Part shown: positions 38,666 through 47,853 of the stretch, in pieces | Numbering within the stretch: the stretch's first letter is position 1 | Layout of the letters: every line of letters begins with the position of its first letter | Assembly (NCBI RefSeq): GCF_013167215.1 | Contig: NZ_JABJWY010000034.1 | Location: 992,001-1,056,000, forward strand | DNA: 64,000 nt | Source: Sphingobacterium prati | GTDB taxonomy: Bacteria > Bacteroidota > Bacteroidia > Sphingobacteriales > Sphingobacteriaceae | Direction: 5' to 3' | Program-made: the position numbers and the translations under genes | Notes under the pieces: model-generated | The model's input: the letters and a program-made list of their open reading frames with translations, nothing else | Database searches by the model: none | Told to the model about the DNA's origin: nothing

Positions 38666-38673
38666 CAAAGTTA
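38666..38673 (-). promoter_or_regulatory. Candidate -7 element of the three-gene unit
   Basis: On the minus strand it reads TAACTTTG, an exact TAnnTTTG match, immediately before the gene ending at 38129. The implied leader is very short, which would suit the internal start at 38647. Confidence 0.4.
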
Positions 38674-38777
38674 ATTGGCGTGCATGGCAATGGCATGAAG
38701 CTAGAATTAGCTTTTCATTAGAATTTTAACAGACTTATTAAAATGAGATTAAAAATACAGCACAAATTAAAATGAGA

Positions 38778-40136
38778 TTAAAACCGAATGTATGTTGGCA
38801 ATTCAATCTCTACGGTTGTACCTTCTCCAACCACAGAATTGACCTTTAATGTTCCACCGTGTAGCTTGATTATATTTCTTGCCAATGGAAGACCGATACC
38901 ATATCCATCGATTCCACTCGTATTGGAAGCCCTAAAATAGGGATCATAAATATATTCTAATTCTTTTGAAGGAATCCCGATTCCCTTATCTTTTATCAGA
39001 ATAAACACCTTATTATCCAACGCCCCCAAAGCAATATAAGCTGTTCTATTAGAAGAATACTTACAGGCATTGCTAATGATGTTGGATAATGCCAGTTGGA
39101 GCAAAACCGCATTTCCATTGACTTTAAGCCGCATACTATCATCAGGTAACAGACTAAAATCGGTCGTAATTTTAAATTTGTCGTTGATGGCTTTAACCGT
39201 CAACTCGGCATCCATAACAATCTGGTCTATACGAACAGGATTGAACGTTGTTGAGTTACTTACAAAACCTGTACGGGCTAACAACAAAAGTGCTTTGGTC
39301 TTTTTTTCTAAATGTTCAGCTGATTCAATAATTTTACATAACGTACGTTGATATTCCTCAATGGTTCTTTCTTTTGAGAGCGCCAAATCAGCTTGTCCGA
39401 TAATTGAGGTCAGCGGCGTATTTAACTCGTGTGAAGCATTACTGATAAAGTTTTTCTGGGTTTCAAATGAAGTTTCCAAACGCGTCAACATGTTGTTGAA
39501 TGTAAATGCAAGATCATGAAGCTCACCCTTATATTTCTCTTCATCAAGCCGTTTATCGAGATTCTCAGAGCCAATCTGCTGGACTTCTTTCATCATTGTA
39601 AGGATAGGCTTCAAAAATGAACGTTTCATGAACACTGAAACCAGCGAGATAAAGAGGATACCCAAAATCAAACTAATAATGAGCAAATTACGCAGGTAGG
39701 CCAAGTGATGTGTATAAAAGTAATTTTCAGCCGATGCACCGATAATATAATTTTTATTGTTTTTTGAAAAGTACTTTGTCGAATAGAATTGATGTCCGGC
39801 TTTGAAATTTGATGTTCCGGCCTTATTAATTTTCTCCCACAACTCCGAATGAAAGCCCTGACTTCTCAAAATCTTCCCATTCTTATCGAATTCAACAAAA
39901 AATTCATGTTGATTATTGAGATTTTCTATAAAATCCAAACTCCACTGATCCGTTTGTGATACAGATTTACCATTGAGGAATTTTTCTGCCGCAATATTTC
40001 TCCGCAGATCTAGGCGTTTATAGAAATCTGTAAAAGCAAAATTAGTAATGGAATAAAAAATAAAGCCTACGAAACAGCTAACATATATGACTAATATCGC
40101 TATTAGATAAATGAGTTTCCTATTATAATTATTCAT
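38778..40136 (-). CDS. Sensor histidine kinase (OmpR-system partner)
   Basis: The 452-aa product has TM helices at about residues 8-30 and 148-168 bounding a periplasmic sensor. A HAMP region and HisKA with phospho-acceptor His (NASHELNTPLTSIIGQADLAL) follow. HATPase_c has N box SNIISNACKYSS, G1 KDKGIGIPSKEL and G2 GYGIGLPLARN. It lies 23 bp after the response-regulator gene, so the two form one operon. The layout resembles CusS/ArlS-type envelope sensors. The signal is unknown and no neighbouring metal or drug efflux genes hint at one. Confidence 0.94.
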   Translation of the reverse strand: MNNYNRKLIYLIAILVIYVSCFVGFIFYSITNFAFTDFYKRLDLRRNIAAEKFLNGKSVSQTDQWSLDFIENLNNQHEFFVEFDKNGKILRSQGFHSELWEKINKAGTSNFKAGHQFYSTKYFSKNNKNYIIGASAENYFYTHHLAYLRNLLIISLILGILFISLVSVFMKRSFLKPILTMMKEVQQIGSENLDKRLDEEKYKGELHDLAFTFNNMLTRLETSFETQKNFISNASHELNTPLTSIIGQADLALSKERTIEEYQRTLCKIIESAEHLEKKTKALLLLARTGFVSNSTTFNPVRIDQIVMDAELTVKAINDKFKITTDFSLLPDDSMRLKVNGNAVLLQLALSNIISNACKYSSNRTAYIALGALDNKVFILIKDKGIGIPSKELEYIYDPYFRASNTSGIDGYGIGLPLARNIIKLHGGTLKVNSVVGEGTTVEIELPTYIRF

Positions 40137-40159
40137 TTTAACCTATTCAGTTTTCCTAC

Positions 40160-40885
40160 TTAGTCTTCAATTTTTAACACATAGCCCATTCCAATAACAG
40201 TATGGATAGCTTTTTTGCTTGTTACCCGCTCAATCTTCTTTCGCAGGTAATTAACATATACGTCAACGACATTGGATCCTATATCAAAATTAATTCCCCA
40301 TATTTTATCCAACAGCTCGCTGCGCTCGAAGACTTTCTTGGGACTCTGTATAAATAGTAAAAGTAAGCGATACTCCGTACTCGTCAGGCTAAGTTCCTGA
40401 CCGTCACAATAGGCAACTTTTTTGTAATCATCAATCGTTAGAAACCCATAATTGAATGTATCTTTTGGAGCTTGTGCTTCGCGTTGTGTCGCTTGAAGAA
40501 TAGATTGCTGTCTACGAATCAACGAACGAATTCTCGCTTTGAGTTCGATTAATTTAAATGGTTTAGAAAGATAGTCATCAGCACCATTATCGAGCCCAAG
40601 AACAACGTTTTCAGGTGTTCCGAGCGCCGTTAGCATCATAACCGGCAGATCGGTATAGCCCCATTGACGAATCTGTTTGCAGATATCTAGTCCATTGGTA
40701 CCAGGCAAAAGTATATCCAAAAGCACGAGAGAAACATCCTGTTTGGCCAGTAATTGCTCAAGTCCTTCTGAACGGCTCAGATGAATGACCCTATAACCTT
40801 CCTCACCTAATCCTTGTATGATTAAATCTGCAACATCCTGCTCATCTTCAACGAGAATAATTTTTTGCTCCTCAATATTCATCAT
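40160..40885 (-). CDS. OmpR/PhoB-family response regulator
   Basis: The 241-aa product has a receiver domain (acidic pocket ILVEDEQD, phospho-acceptor Asp in LVLLDILLPGTNG, Lys in DDYLSKPFKLIELKARI). A C-terminal winged helix follows (LSLTSTEYRLLLLFIQSPKKVFERSELLDKIW, VVDVYVNYLRKKIE, IHTVIGMGYVLK). Complete and of standard length. It precedes the kinase gene by 23 bp; the operon promoter must lie in the 651-bp upstream gap. Confidence 0.96.
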   Translation of the reverse strand: MMNIEEQKIILVEDEQDVADLIIQGLGEEGYRVIHLSRSEGLEQLLAKQDVSLVLLDILLPGTNGLDICKQIRQWGYTDLPVMMLTALGTPENVVLGLDNGADDYLSKPFKLIELKARIRSLIRRQQSILQATQREAQAPKDTFNYGFLTIDDYKKVAYCDGQELSLTSTEYRLLLLFIQSPKKVFERSELLDKIWGINFDIGSNVVDVYVNYLRKKIERVTSKKAIHTVIGMGYVLKIED

Positions 40886-41536
40886 AATGTATCTGTCCTA
40901 TTATCGCTCATCCTCCAAACCATAAAAATACTGTTTTGTTATTACAGACACAAATCCCTTGCATGCTGCGGGTAAAATGAATCACATAAGAATACAATTA
41001 CGGCCAGCGAGCTATTTGGCCGAGGCTGGTTTTGTCCAATTCAATCTACTTATTAACTAACACGCTTTACTCTCGGTTCGATAAGAGCAACGATGAAAAA
41101 GAAAAAATCTTTTAAAGATGAGTTATGTCATACACAACTCCAAAATATACTTCAACAAGTACAACGAACAACATAGACTGCGCTCAAAAAGGCGTCCAAT
41201 CATAGCGGAATAAACTCACGTCATTCTGTCTTTTGACGGTACAAAGTTAAAAAAATAAATTAAATGACTTTTGCAAACACAAATTATTAATTACCAAATA
41301 ATTACAATAAAACACACAAAAAAAAGAATGAGAGCTAAAATACATAGTAGCTACAACTTAGAAATTCATTACTTACAGCATTTGACTGGCTGTTCAAAGC
41401 CGAAGTGAAAAGTTTACTCTCAGCACCCAAATATTCAGTTTGCATCTTAAAATCATTCAAAAAAACACTTTATTCAAAGATCAATCGCAAATATTTAATT
41501 TTCAATGCATAATAAATATTTTAATTCATTACCTTT
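40886..41536. other. Long AT-rich divergent intergenic region
   Basis: This 651-bp stretch lies between the response-regulator gene (minus) and the cold-shock-domain gene (plus). No supported gene is present; a 27-codon frame at 41093-41176 (MKKKKSFKDELCH) is too short to call. Cold-shock mRNAs often have long structured leaders, so part of this may be the leader of the gene at 41537, but I see no clear hairpin. Confidence 0.45.
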
Positions 41537-42379
41537 ATGGCATTGAAACAAAACTCAACACCAGCCATGTTTATCGGCGCTGTCAAATGGTTCGACAATA
41601 ACAAAGGATTTGGTACCCTTGCGTTACCTTCCGGAGAAGAACTTTTTGTGCACATACGCAGGTTTAAAATTCCTCCAGAGCATATTATCCAGCCTGCTGA
41701 GGTAATAGTCGGAGACAAGAAACCCGATCCCAAGCGGAATGGTTTCTTAGCCCACAATTGTAAAATCCTCAAAAGGCCAGAAGACTGGAAATTCGTTATC
41801 GCTCTCTTTGAAAAGGATCATATCGTACTTATCCCCGATAACCACGGCCATGAGCAGAAGCACAATCTCACCTCCTTAGCAGCAAGACAATTACTACGAA
41901 CTCAAGGTAAAGACAACGCGCTCGCCATGTTGACTTCCCATTTTGACGCCCGTTTCAATAGTGCTATTTTCTTGGCGTATGCTGAATTAATTGACAAAAG
42001 CATTTCAGGTATTTTCGAAAAAGAAACCGCATCTGAACTTCTTTCTCAGATTTTTAAATATTTTGGCAACCATGTTTCTCATCAGATTCTTTTTCAGGTA
42101 TGGAAAGAAAGAATGTTCAGATTCATTGGTTATCCGGCCGACGGCGACTATGAGATACCAGAAGAGGTACTTAACCTAAATGCAACAGAGATAAATTATG
42201 ATGATTTAACACGGATCAGAACCTACAGCTTTGGTAAAGCTTTCTGTAATGATTTCGTAGAGGCATTATTTGACGATTTAGAAACAATGGATAAGCAAGA
42301 TATCGAACCCTTGATCCCCTATATTGATTTCCTTGAAAACGAAGATGCTATTGAGAAGATTAATCTGATCATGCAATAA
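41537..42379 (+). CDS. Cold-shock-domain protein with a unique C-terminal domain
   Basis: The 280-aa product has a cold-shock domain at about residues 10-78, with GAVKWFDNNKGFGTLALPSGEELFVHIRRF carrying RNP1-like KGFGTL and RNP2-like LFVHI. CSDs bind single-stranded RNA or DNA. The remaining 200 residues are predicted helical and acidic (EKETASELLSQIFKYFGNHVSH, DDLETMDKQDIEPLIPYIDFLENEDAIEKI) and match no family I know. Stand-alone Csp proteins are about 65-75 aa, so this is a fusion. It may be an RNA-binding adaptor whose helical part contacts another protein. Single gene after a long upstream gap. Confidence 0.8.
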   Translation: MALKQNSTPAMFIGAVKWFDNNKGFGTLALPSGEELFVHIRRFKIPPEHIIQPAEVIVGDKKPDPKRNGFLAHNCKILKRPEDWKFVIALFEKDHIVLIPDNHGHEQKHNLTSLAARQLLRTQGKDNALAMLTSHFDARFNSAIFLAYAELIDKSISGIFEKETASELLSQIFKYFGNHVSHQILFQVWKERMFRFIGYPADGDYEIPEEVLNLNATEINYDDLTRIRTYSFGKAFCNDFVEALFDDLETMDKQDIEPLIPYIDFLENEDAIEKINLIMQ

Positions 42380-43034
42380 GACAAACCTGCGGCAGGAAAT
42401 TTTCTTATCAATCGACACTAATACACCTATTTACGAGCAAATTTGATGACAGAAAAACGCTGTAAAGATCTACCTCAGAATTAAACAGAACAAAATAACA
42501 ACCTTTCTTATATTATGATAAAAAAGTGATTGGGTTACACCAAAGTAATTATTAAAATAATAAAACCAAAAGATTACTAAGCAAATATGTTGCAAGAATT
42601 GTTATATACATTAGCATTTCGACACCTATCCGGTCATTTCTATCTAATTGACTCTTTCCGAAACGATGATGATTTTCTTGCAGTCTTGCTCCTGATCGGA
42701 TCATCGTATTTCTAGCACTTACAGTGGATACCATCTTTTTTTATTGTTGCATCTCTCCAAGATAAGACATGCTCCCATGGCGATAGTTGCGAAGCATATA
42801 CTTCCATTTATTTGCCAACTGAGAATAATACCTTTTGAATAAAATGGCACATATTTTCCTTCACGAATAATTGCCCTTTATTTCGCGAAACACAGTTTTT
42901 GCCAGCGGCACCATCCCACAACTTTTCCATTCTCTGCGCAAAGGTATGGTGCGTGCTAGCGTATCGATTGCTAAACCTAATACAATCGTTATAATGCTCA
43001 TCGATAGAAACTTTTGGTCTATCGAAATACGCCA
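42380..43034. other. Gap between CSD gene and Gfo/Idh gene, possible small ORF
   Basis: This 655-bp region contains no recognised gene. The minus-strand frame 42808-43035 is discussed separately. A 60-codon minus-strand frame at 42552-42734 has a hydrophobic end but no supporting context. The small CCTGCGGCAGG palindrome just after the CSD stop may be a weak terminator. Confidence 0.4.
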
Positions 43035-43035
43035 T
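42808..43035 (-). CDS. Possible small protein coupled to the Gfo/Idh gene
   Basis: The 75-codon frame begins with an ATG overlapping the TAA of the upstream oxidoreductase gene (TAATG, 43033-43037), a usual translational-coupling arrangement. The product (MAYFDRPKVSIDEHYNDCIRF) is basic, with several Cys and His residues but no zinc-finger spacing, and has no recognised homologue. The overlap is the only support, and chance is quite possible. Confidence 0.25.
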   Translation of the reverse strand: MAYFDRPKVSIDEHYNDCIRFSNRYASTHHTFAQRMEKLWDGAAGKNCVSRNKGQLFVKENMCHFIQKVLFSVGK

Positions 43036-44318
43036 TATATCATAGGCATACTATATCCATTCTGATAACTTTTAGCCAAATAACGGTCTGCATCTTTATC
43101 ATTAAAAGTGCGTTTATTTTTATCCCAAAATAATTTCTTCTTGCTTCGATAAGCTATATTTCCCATCTGAGCGAAAATGGCAATATGTGCTCCTGCTTCT
43201 ATTGGTGCATGAAGTACTTCACTGGATTTATTCCGAACAGCTTCTATAAAGTTGACCATATGTTTATCTAGCCCATTATCTTTTGAAGGTTGAAAAGCAA
43301 CAGCTTCCATACGGCCCTTTTCAGGAATAACCTCCCAGCCTTCACGATTGACGACCAGCGTCCCGTTATTACCAATAAAAGCGACACCATGCGTTTTTTG
43401 ATAGGGGCCAAGATCTATTCCCGTTGCTTGCTCCCATTGAACATTGAATCCATCAAACTCGTACACTGTCGTTAAGCTATCCGGTGTTTCAGCTGCATCA
43501 TCCGGATAAGCAAACTTTCCTCCGGCGGCCATAATTGATACCGGGTCTGCAACCTTCATTCCGATCAAAGCGTAATCCAGCATATGTACTCCCCAATCTG
43601 TCATTAAGCCACCAGCGTAATCCCAGTACCACCTAAAATTGAAATGAAAACGATTAGCGTTGAAAGCTCGCTTTGGAGCAGGCCCCAGCCACTTATCATA
43701 GTGTACACCTGCCGGCACCGGAGCATCGGCCAGCACAGGAATACTTTTCATCCAGCCTTGATAAGCCCAAGCTTTAACCAAACGGATTTTGCCTAGTTTT
43801 CCACCATGAACGAACGCCATTGCATCTCTAAAATGCTGTTGGCTGCGCTGCCATTGTCCGACCTGGACAACACGCTTATATTTTTTTGCTGCTGCAACCA
43901 TCAGTTCGCATTCCCGAATGGAATTTCCAATAGGCTTTTCAACATATACATCCTTCCCTGCTGCAACAGCGTCTACCATATGTAAACAATGCCAATGGTC
44001 GGGTGTGGCCACAATCACAACATCTACGTCATTTGCTTTGAGCAGTTCTCTATATTCTATGTAAGTTTTGACCGTAATATTTCGTTTTTTTAGTTCCTCA
44101 GCCCGCTTGTTAAGTACGTTTTCATCTACATCACAAAGTGCTGTGCATTGGACACCAGGCACCTTCAATATTGCATTTAGGTTGGACCACCCCATTCCAT
44201 TTACTCCGATCAATCCAACACGTACAGTTTGTGTTTGAAAACCGAAAGCGTTTGAATTGGCAAATAGCGTTGCGGCCGTCAGTATTCCCGTATTACGGAT
44301 AAAATCTTTTCTTTTCAT
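43035..44318 (-). CDS. Gfo/Idh/MocA family oxidoreductase, exported
   Basis: The 427-aa product has a Tat-like or Sec-like leader (MKRKDFIRNTGILTAATLFANSNA). A Rossmann domain follows (VRVGLIGVNGMGWSNLNAI), then DVVIVATPDHWHC, the family motif VYVEKPIGN and the substrate domain with GGLMTDWGVHMLDYALIG. The family uses NAD(P) to oxidise or reduce sugars. Members with such leaders include GH109-type enzymes, which use a redox cycle to hydrolyse N-acetylgalactosaminides; that possibility is open. It is the last long gene of the 47.3-43.0 kb minus-strand set, about 157 bp after the FAD dehydrogenase. Confidence 0.9.
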   Translation of the reverse strand: MKRKDFIRNTGILTAATLFANSNAFGFQTQTVRVGLIGVNGMGWSNLNAILKVPGVQCTALCDVDENVLNKRAEELKKRNITVKTYIEYRELLKANDVDVVIVATPDHWHCLHMVDAVAAGKDVYVEKPIGNSIRECELMVAAAKKYKRVVQVGQWQRSQQHFRDAMAFVHGGKLGKIRLVKAWAYQGWMKSIPVLADAPVPAGVHYDKWLGPAPKRAFNANRFHFNFRWYWDYAGGLMTDWGVHMLDYALIGMKVADPVSIMAAGGKFAYPDDAAETPDSLTTVYEFDGFNVQWEQATGIDLGPYQKTHGVAFIGNNGTLVVNREGWEVIPEKGRMEAVAFQPSKDNGLDKHMVNFIEAVRNKSSEVLHAPIEAGAHIAIFAQMGNIAYRSKKKLFWDKNKRTFNDKDADRYLAKSYQNGYSMPMI

Positions 44319-44475
44319 TGCTTAGTTTGGTTTATTTTGATTATTTCTAAAATATTTTTAGTAAGCCGATTAATTCACAGCTTCTCTAAAAATAACTAAT
44401 ATAACATTTTATCTTGAGTATCAGGAAAAAAATAGAGGAATCACTCCTTCCACCGGAATGATTTGCAATTTATTA

Positions 44476-46152
44476 TCAAGTAGACGTAGGTTTTCCAGCA
44501 ATGTGCACTCCTGCTTTCATACCCGAAAAAATGCAACCGCCCAAAAATGTCCCTTCCAATGCTCGATATCCATGCATGCCACCACCACCAAAACCTGCCA
44601 CCTCCCCAACAGCATACAGTCCTTCGATAGGATCACCGTTTATTGTCAGGACTTGTGCGTCAAGATTCGTCTTAAGACCTCCCAATGTCTTACGTGTTAG
44701 TACATGTAAACGTACAGCAATCAGTGGTCCATTCTTTGAATCCAAAATTTTATGTGGAGATGAAACCCGCCCAAGCCTATCTCCAATATATTTCCGTGTA
44801 CTACGGATATAATTGATCTGCGTATCCTTTGAAAATTCATTATCCAGCTCGCGATCTCTTGCTACAATCTGTGATTCAATAAATTCATACGTTAGCAGAG
44901 GCTCTCCAGACAACAGGTTCATTTGGTGCACTAAGTCTGATAATGTATCCGAAACGATAAGATCTATTCCTTTCTCTTTAAATGCTTCAACTGGTCCGGG
45001 GGCTTTTTTACCTAAAATTCGTTTGACAAACAGCTTATAATCCTTATTGGTGATATCTGGATTTTGTTCAGAGCCGGAAAGAGCAAATTCTTTTTTGATG
45101 ATTTTCTGCGTCAAAATTAGCCAGGAATAAGAATATCCGCTGTCTTGTATATGCTTTAGCGTCCCTAAGGTATCAAATCCAGGTAAGAATGGGGCAGGAA
45201 GCCTGTTACCTCTTGCATCAAACCAAAGTGAAGACGGCCCCGCCAGAATTCGTATACCGTGATTGGGCCAAATTGGATTCCAATTATGGATACCTTCTGT
45301 ATAATGCCACATTCGATCCTTATTGATCATATGCGCTCCCACTTCTTCGGCTATACCGATCATTTTTCCATCGACATATGCCGGAACTCCTGAGATCATA
45401 GTAGATGGTGCTTTACCCAATCGTTCTGGCCAATTTTTTCGTACCAATTCGTGATTAGCGCCAATTCCTCCCGACGCAATGATAACATGAGGAGCATGGT
45501 ATTCAAACATATCGATTACGTTTCTATTCGTAGCGGCACCTCTTTCTTTATTATCATCCTCTAAAATTTCACCGAATACCCCTTTCACAGCACCGCTTTC
45601 AGTAATCAGCTTCGTAACCCGATGCCTAAATTTAAATTGCAATAATCCGTTTTTTTGGGCAGTATAAGCTTTTTCGATAAATGGCTTGACGACTCCTGTT
45701 CCTGTTCCCCAACTTACGTGAAATCTAGGAACTGAATTTCCGTGGCCCGAAGCACTGCCATCTCCACGCTCGGCCCAACCAACCATAAACATGAATTTAA
45801 TACCTAGCTGAGTTATATACTTATATTTCGGCCCAGCAGCAAATTTTAGGTAGGCTTCTGCCCATTGACGAGGCCAGTAGTCTTCAGTCCGGTCAAATCC
45901 CGCTGTACCCAGCCAGTCTTGCCGTGCGAGCTCTAGGGAATCTTTTATTCCCATGCGCCGCTGTTGTGGTGAATTGATAAGAAATAGCCCGCCAAAAGAC
46001 CAAAATGCCTGTCCCCCAATATTTTTTTCTGTTTCCTGATCTAGTAGAAGCACTTTCTTTCCTACTCTGGTAATTTCCATTGCTGCAGTTAATCCTGCCA
46101 AACCAGCACCTATAATAATGGCATCAGGCCTAAATTGCACTGTTGTTTGCAT
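44476..46152 (-). CDS. FAD-binding dehydrogenase (KstD / fumarate-reductase-like)
   Basis: The 558-aa product has an N-terminal FAD-binding Rossmann motif (AIIIGAGLAGLTAAMEI, VLLLDQE) and a C-terminal FAD-contact motif (GLYAVGEVAGFGGGGMHGYRALEGTFLGGCIFSG). A middle region with HVIIASGGIG follows the fold of 3-ketosteroid-delta-1-dehydrogenase and fumarate-reductase flavoproteins. No signal peptide. Substrates of this uncharacterised subgroup are not known. It lies between two Gfo/Idh genes on the same strand (gaps about 160 bp each), which suggests a shared sugar- or polyol-oxidising pathway, but this is inference. Confidence 0.88.
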   Translation of the reverse strand: MQTTVQFRPDAIIIGAGLAGLTAAMEITRVGKKVLLLDQETEKNIGGQAFWSFGGLFLINSPQQRRMGIKDSLELARQDWLGTAGFDRTEDYWPRQWAEAYLKFAAGPKYKYITQLGIKFMFMVGWAERGDGSASGHGNSVPRFHVSWGTGTGVVKPFIEKAYTAQKNGLLQFKFRHRVTKLITESGAVKGVFGEILEDDNKERGAATNRNVIDMFEYHAPHVIIASGGIGANHELVRKNWPERLGKAPSTMISGVPAYVDGKMIGIAEEVGAHMINKDRMWHYTEGIHNWNPIWPNHGIRILAGPSSLWFDARGNRLPAPFLPGFDTLGTLKHIQDSGYSYSWLILTQKIIKKEFALSGSEQNPDITNKDYKLFVKRILGKKAPGPVEAFKEKGIDLIVSDTLSDLVHQMNLLSGEPLLTYEFIESQIVARDRELDNEFSKDTQINYIRSTRKYIGDRLGRVSSPHKILDSKNGPLIAVRLHVLTRKTLGGLKTNLDAQVLTINGDPIEGLYAVGEVAGFGGGGMHGYRALEGTFLGGCIFSGMKAGVHIAGKPTST

Positions 46153-46319
46153 ACCTCTTTAGTTATCATTTACTTGCAAAATTCTCCGATCGCTTTTTCA
46201 TGGATCACGAGCCTCTTAGAAATTTGCTGGCTTATCATAAACAATTGCTTATTAATATTCCCAGGTCGAAATTTTAAAATTTCAGAAATTGAAAAATCGC
46301 TCGTATGACGGTACTTTAC

Positions 46320-47303
46320 TTATTTTACCGTAGCAAAACAGTCAATGATTTCCATTAGTGTCAAAGCCTCCTCCATGGAAGCAGGATTGGGGCCGTTCCC
46401 TTGAAAAAATGCCACAGTACTGGCTATCATCGGTAATTGTATATGCTCAGGATGCGCAAATACATATTCTTTTTTCTGGTGATCATATTCAACTGTTACA
46501 GAATTACCAAATATCGGAAAGGTAATCTTTCCCTGACTACCCATAATCTCACAACGATCTATATTATCTTCTGACCTGACATTAAAACACCAGCTTCCAT
46601 TAAAGATTACGTGATTTTCAAACAATATCGTTCCAGTTGTATGATCAGCAACAGTACTTACTGGATCTTGGATCTGGCTAAATCCCTCGTAAGAAATGGG
46701 TTTACCAAAAAAATACAGCATCAGATCCAATTGATGTGGTGCAAGATCGAAAAAATATCCACCACCCGATATTGTTGGGTCTGTACGCCACTCTGCAGCC
46801 CCCTTAGTCACCAATTCTGGCGACCGACTCTGCCATAGCCGGAGCTGAACTGTCCTAATAGCTCCGATTTTCCCTATGTTCAATAGTTCTCTAACTTTTA
46901 GAAATAGAGGCAGTTGCCTTCGGTAATGCGCAACAACTAGCTTACCATTTTTCCTTGTCACTGCGTCCAAAAGCAACCTCGCTTCATGCGCGTTCAATGT
47001 AACCGGCTTCTCCACATAGACATCTTTCCCAGCTTCAAGTGCTTTCAAAGCATATTCAAAATGTGAAGATGGCGGCGTTGCAATGTAGATAGCATTCAAT
47101 GCCGGATTATCCAACAGCTCCTCGACCGTTGAATACCAATTCGGTACGTGATGCCTCTCAGCATAATCTGCAGCTTTAATGGCATCTCTCCGCATTACAG
47201 CTAACAATTTACTACCTTCAGCCTTGTTAAACGCAGGACCGCTCTTTTTCTCTGTAACATCACCACAACCTATGATTCCCCATCTTATCTTCGCGTTTTC
47301 CAT
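46320..47303 (-). CDS. Gfo/Idh/MocA family oxidoreductase, cytoplasmic
   Basis: The 327-aa product has a Rossmann motif IRWGIIGCGDVTEKKSGPAF, AIYIATPPSSHFEYA and the hallmark VYVEKPVTLN. The C-terminal alpha/beta domain has GGGYFFDLAPHQLDLMLYFFG. No leader peptide, so it works in the cytoplasm with NAD(P)H. Substrate is probably a sugar or inositol derivative, not determined. It follows the DUF1905 gene by 37 bp, so the two may be co-transcribed. Confidence 0.92.
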   Translation of the reverse strand: MENAKIRWGIIGCGDVTEKKSGPAFNKAEGSKLLAVMRRDAIKAADYAERHHVPNWYSTVEELLDNPALNAIYIATPPSSHFEYALKALEAGKDVYVEKPVTLNAHEARLLLDAVTRKNGKLVVAHYRRQLPLFLKVRELLNIGKIGAIRTVQLRLWQSRSPELVTKGAAEWRTDPTISGGGYFFDLAPHQLDLMLYFFGKPISYEGFSQIQDPVSTVADHTTGTILFENHVIFNGSWCFNVRSEDNIDRCEIMGSQGKITFPIFGNSVTVEYDHQKKEYVFAHPEHIQLPMIASTVAFFQGNGPNPASMEEALTLMEIIDCFATVK

Positions 47304-47340
47304 TTCTTATTTTTTTGATCTAACCTTCCATTCTCGCTTT

Positions 47341-47832
47341 TTACTCAGGTTTTTCGCGGCCAATAAACCGATTTTTACCAAGCAAAAAGCCCACTGCCTT
47401 TTCGATATTTTTACGTCGACTTTCATCCGTTTTTAAAAAAGAAATATAACGGATAATCTCTTTTCTTTTGGATGGCGCCAGACGTTCAAAGACAGCTTTT
47501 GCCTCTTCATTTTCTACCAATGCCTGCTCGAGTTGGGGATGGGGAACTAAACTTCGATCCGCTGGATCAAAAACAACAGATAATTCCAATGTTTCACCAA
47601 TTCGTTTGGGTGAATTTGTCAGCATCTCCGTATTAATGTACAACCTCCACTCACCTTTATAGCGCAACAAGGTCTGTTTGTAATCTTTACCATTTACCTT
47701 GCCTCTAATCGGGATATATCCCTTGTTGATTCCGGCTTCCTTAAAGAGATTATACAAAATATCTTCAGGTACAAAAACAAAGGGATTGATTCCGATAATA
47801 TCCAATGTGGCTTTAAAGACAGACATAGGCAT
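47341..47832 (-). CDS. DUF1905/YdeI-type protein
   Basis: The 163-aa product (Met3 is an alternative start) has an N-terminal DUF1905 beta-barrel (FKATLDIIGINPFVFVPEDI, GYIPIRGKVNGKDYKQTL, LYINTEMLTN). A C-terminal helical segment of the YdeI/OmdA type follows (AVFERLAPSKRKEIIRYISFLKTDESRRKNIEKAVGFLLG). YdeI-like proteins have been linked to bacteriocin or cationic-peptide tolerance, with no clear mechanism. It lies 21 bp after the aldo-keto reductase gene. Confidence 0.8.
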   Translation of the reverse strand: MPMSVFKATLDIIGINPFVFVPEDILYNLFKEAGINKGYIPIRGKVNGKDYKQTLLRYKGEWRLYINTEMLTNSPKRIGETLELSVVFDPADRSLVPHPQLEQALVENEEAKAVFERLAPSKRKEIIRYISFLKTDESRRKNIEKAVGFLLGKNRFIGREKPE

Positions 47833-47853
47833 TGTATTTATTGTGTATCGACA

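Noticed and set aside
41093..41176. 27-codon frame MKKKKSFKDELCH in the long gap
   Set aside because: Too short, and no neighbour or conservation evidence can be seen from the sequence alone.
42552..42734. 60-codon minus-strand frame with hydrophobic C-terminus
   Set aside because: No start context, no operon link, and an N-terminus unlike a membrane protein.
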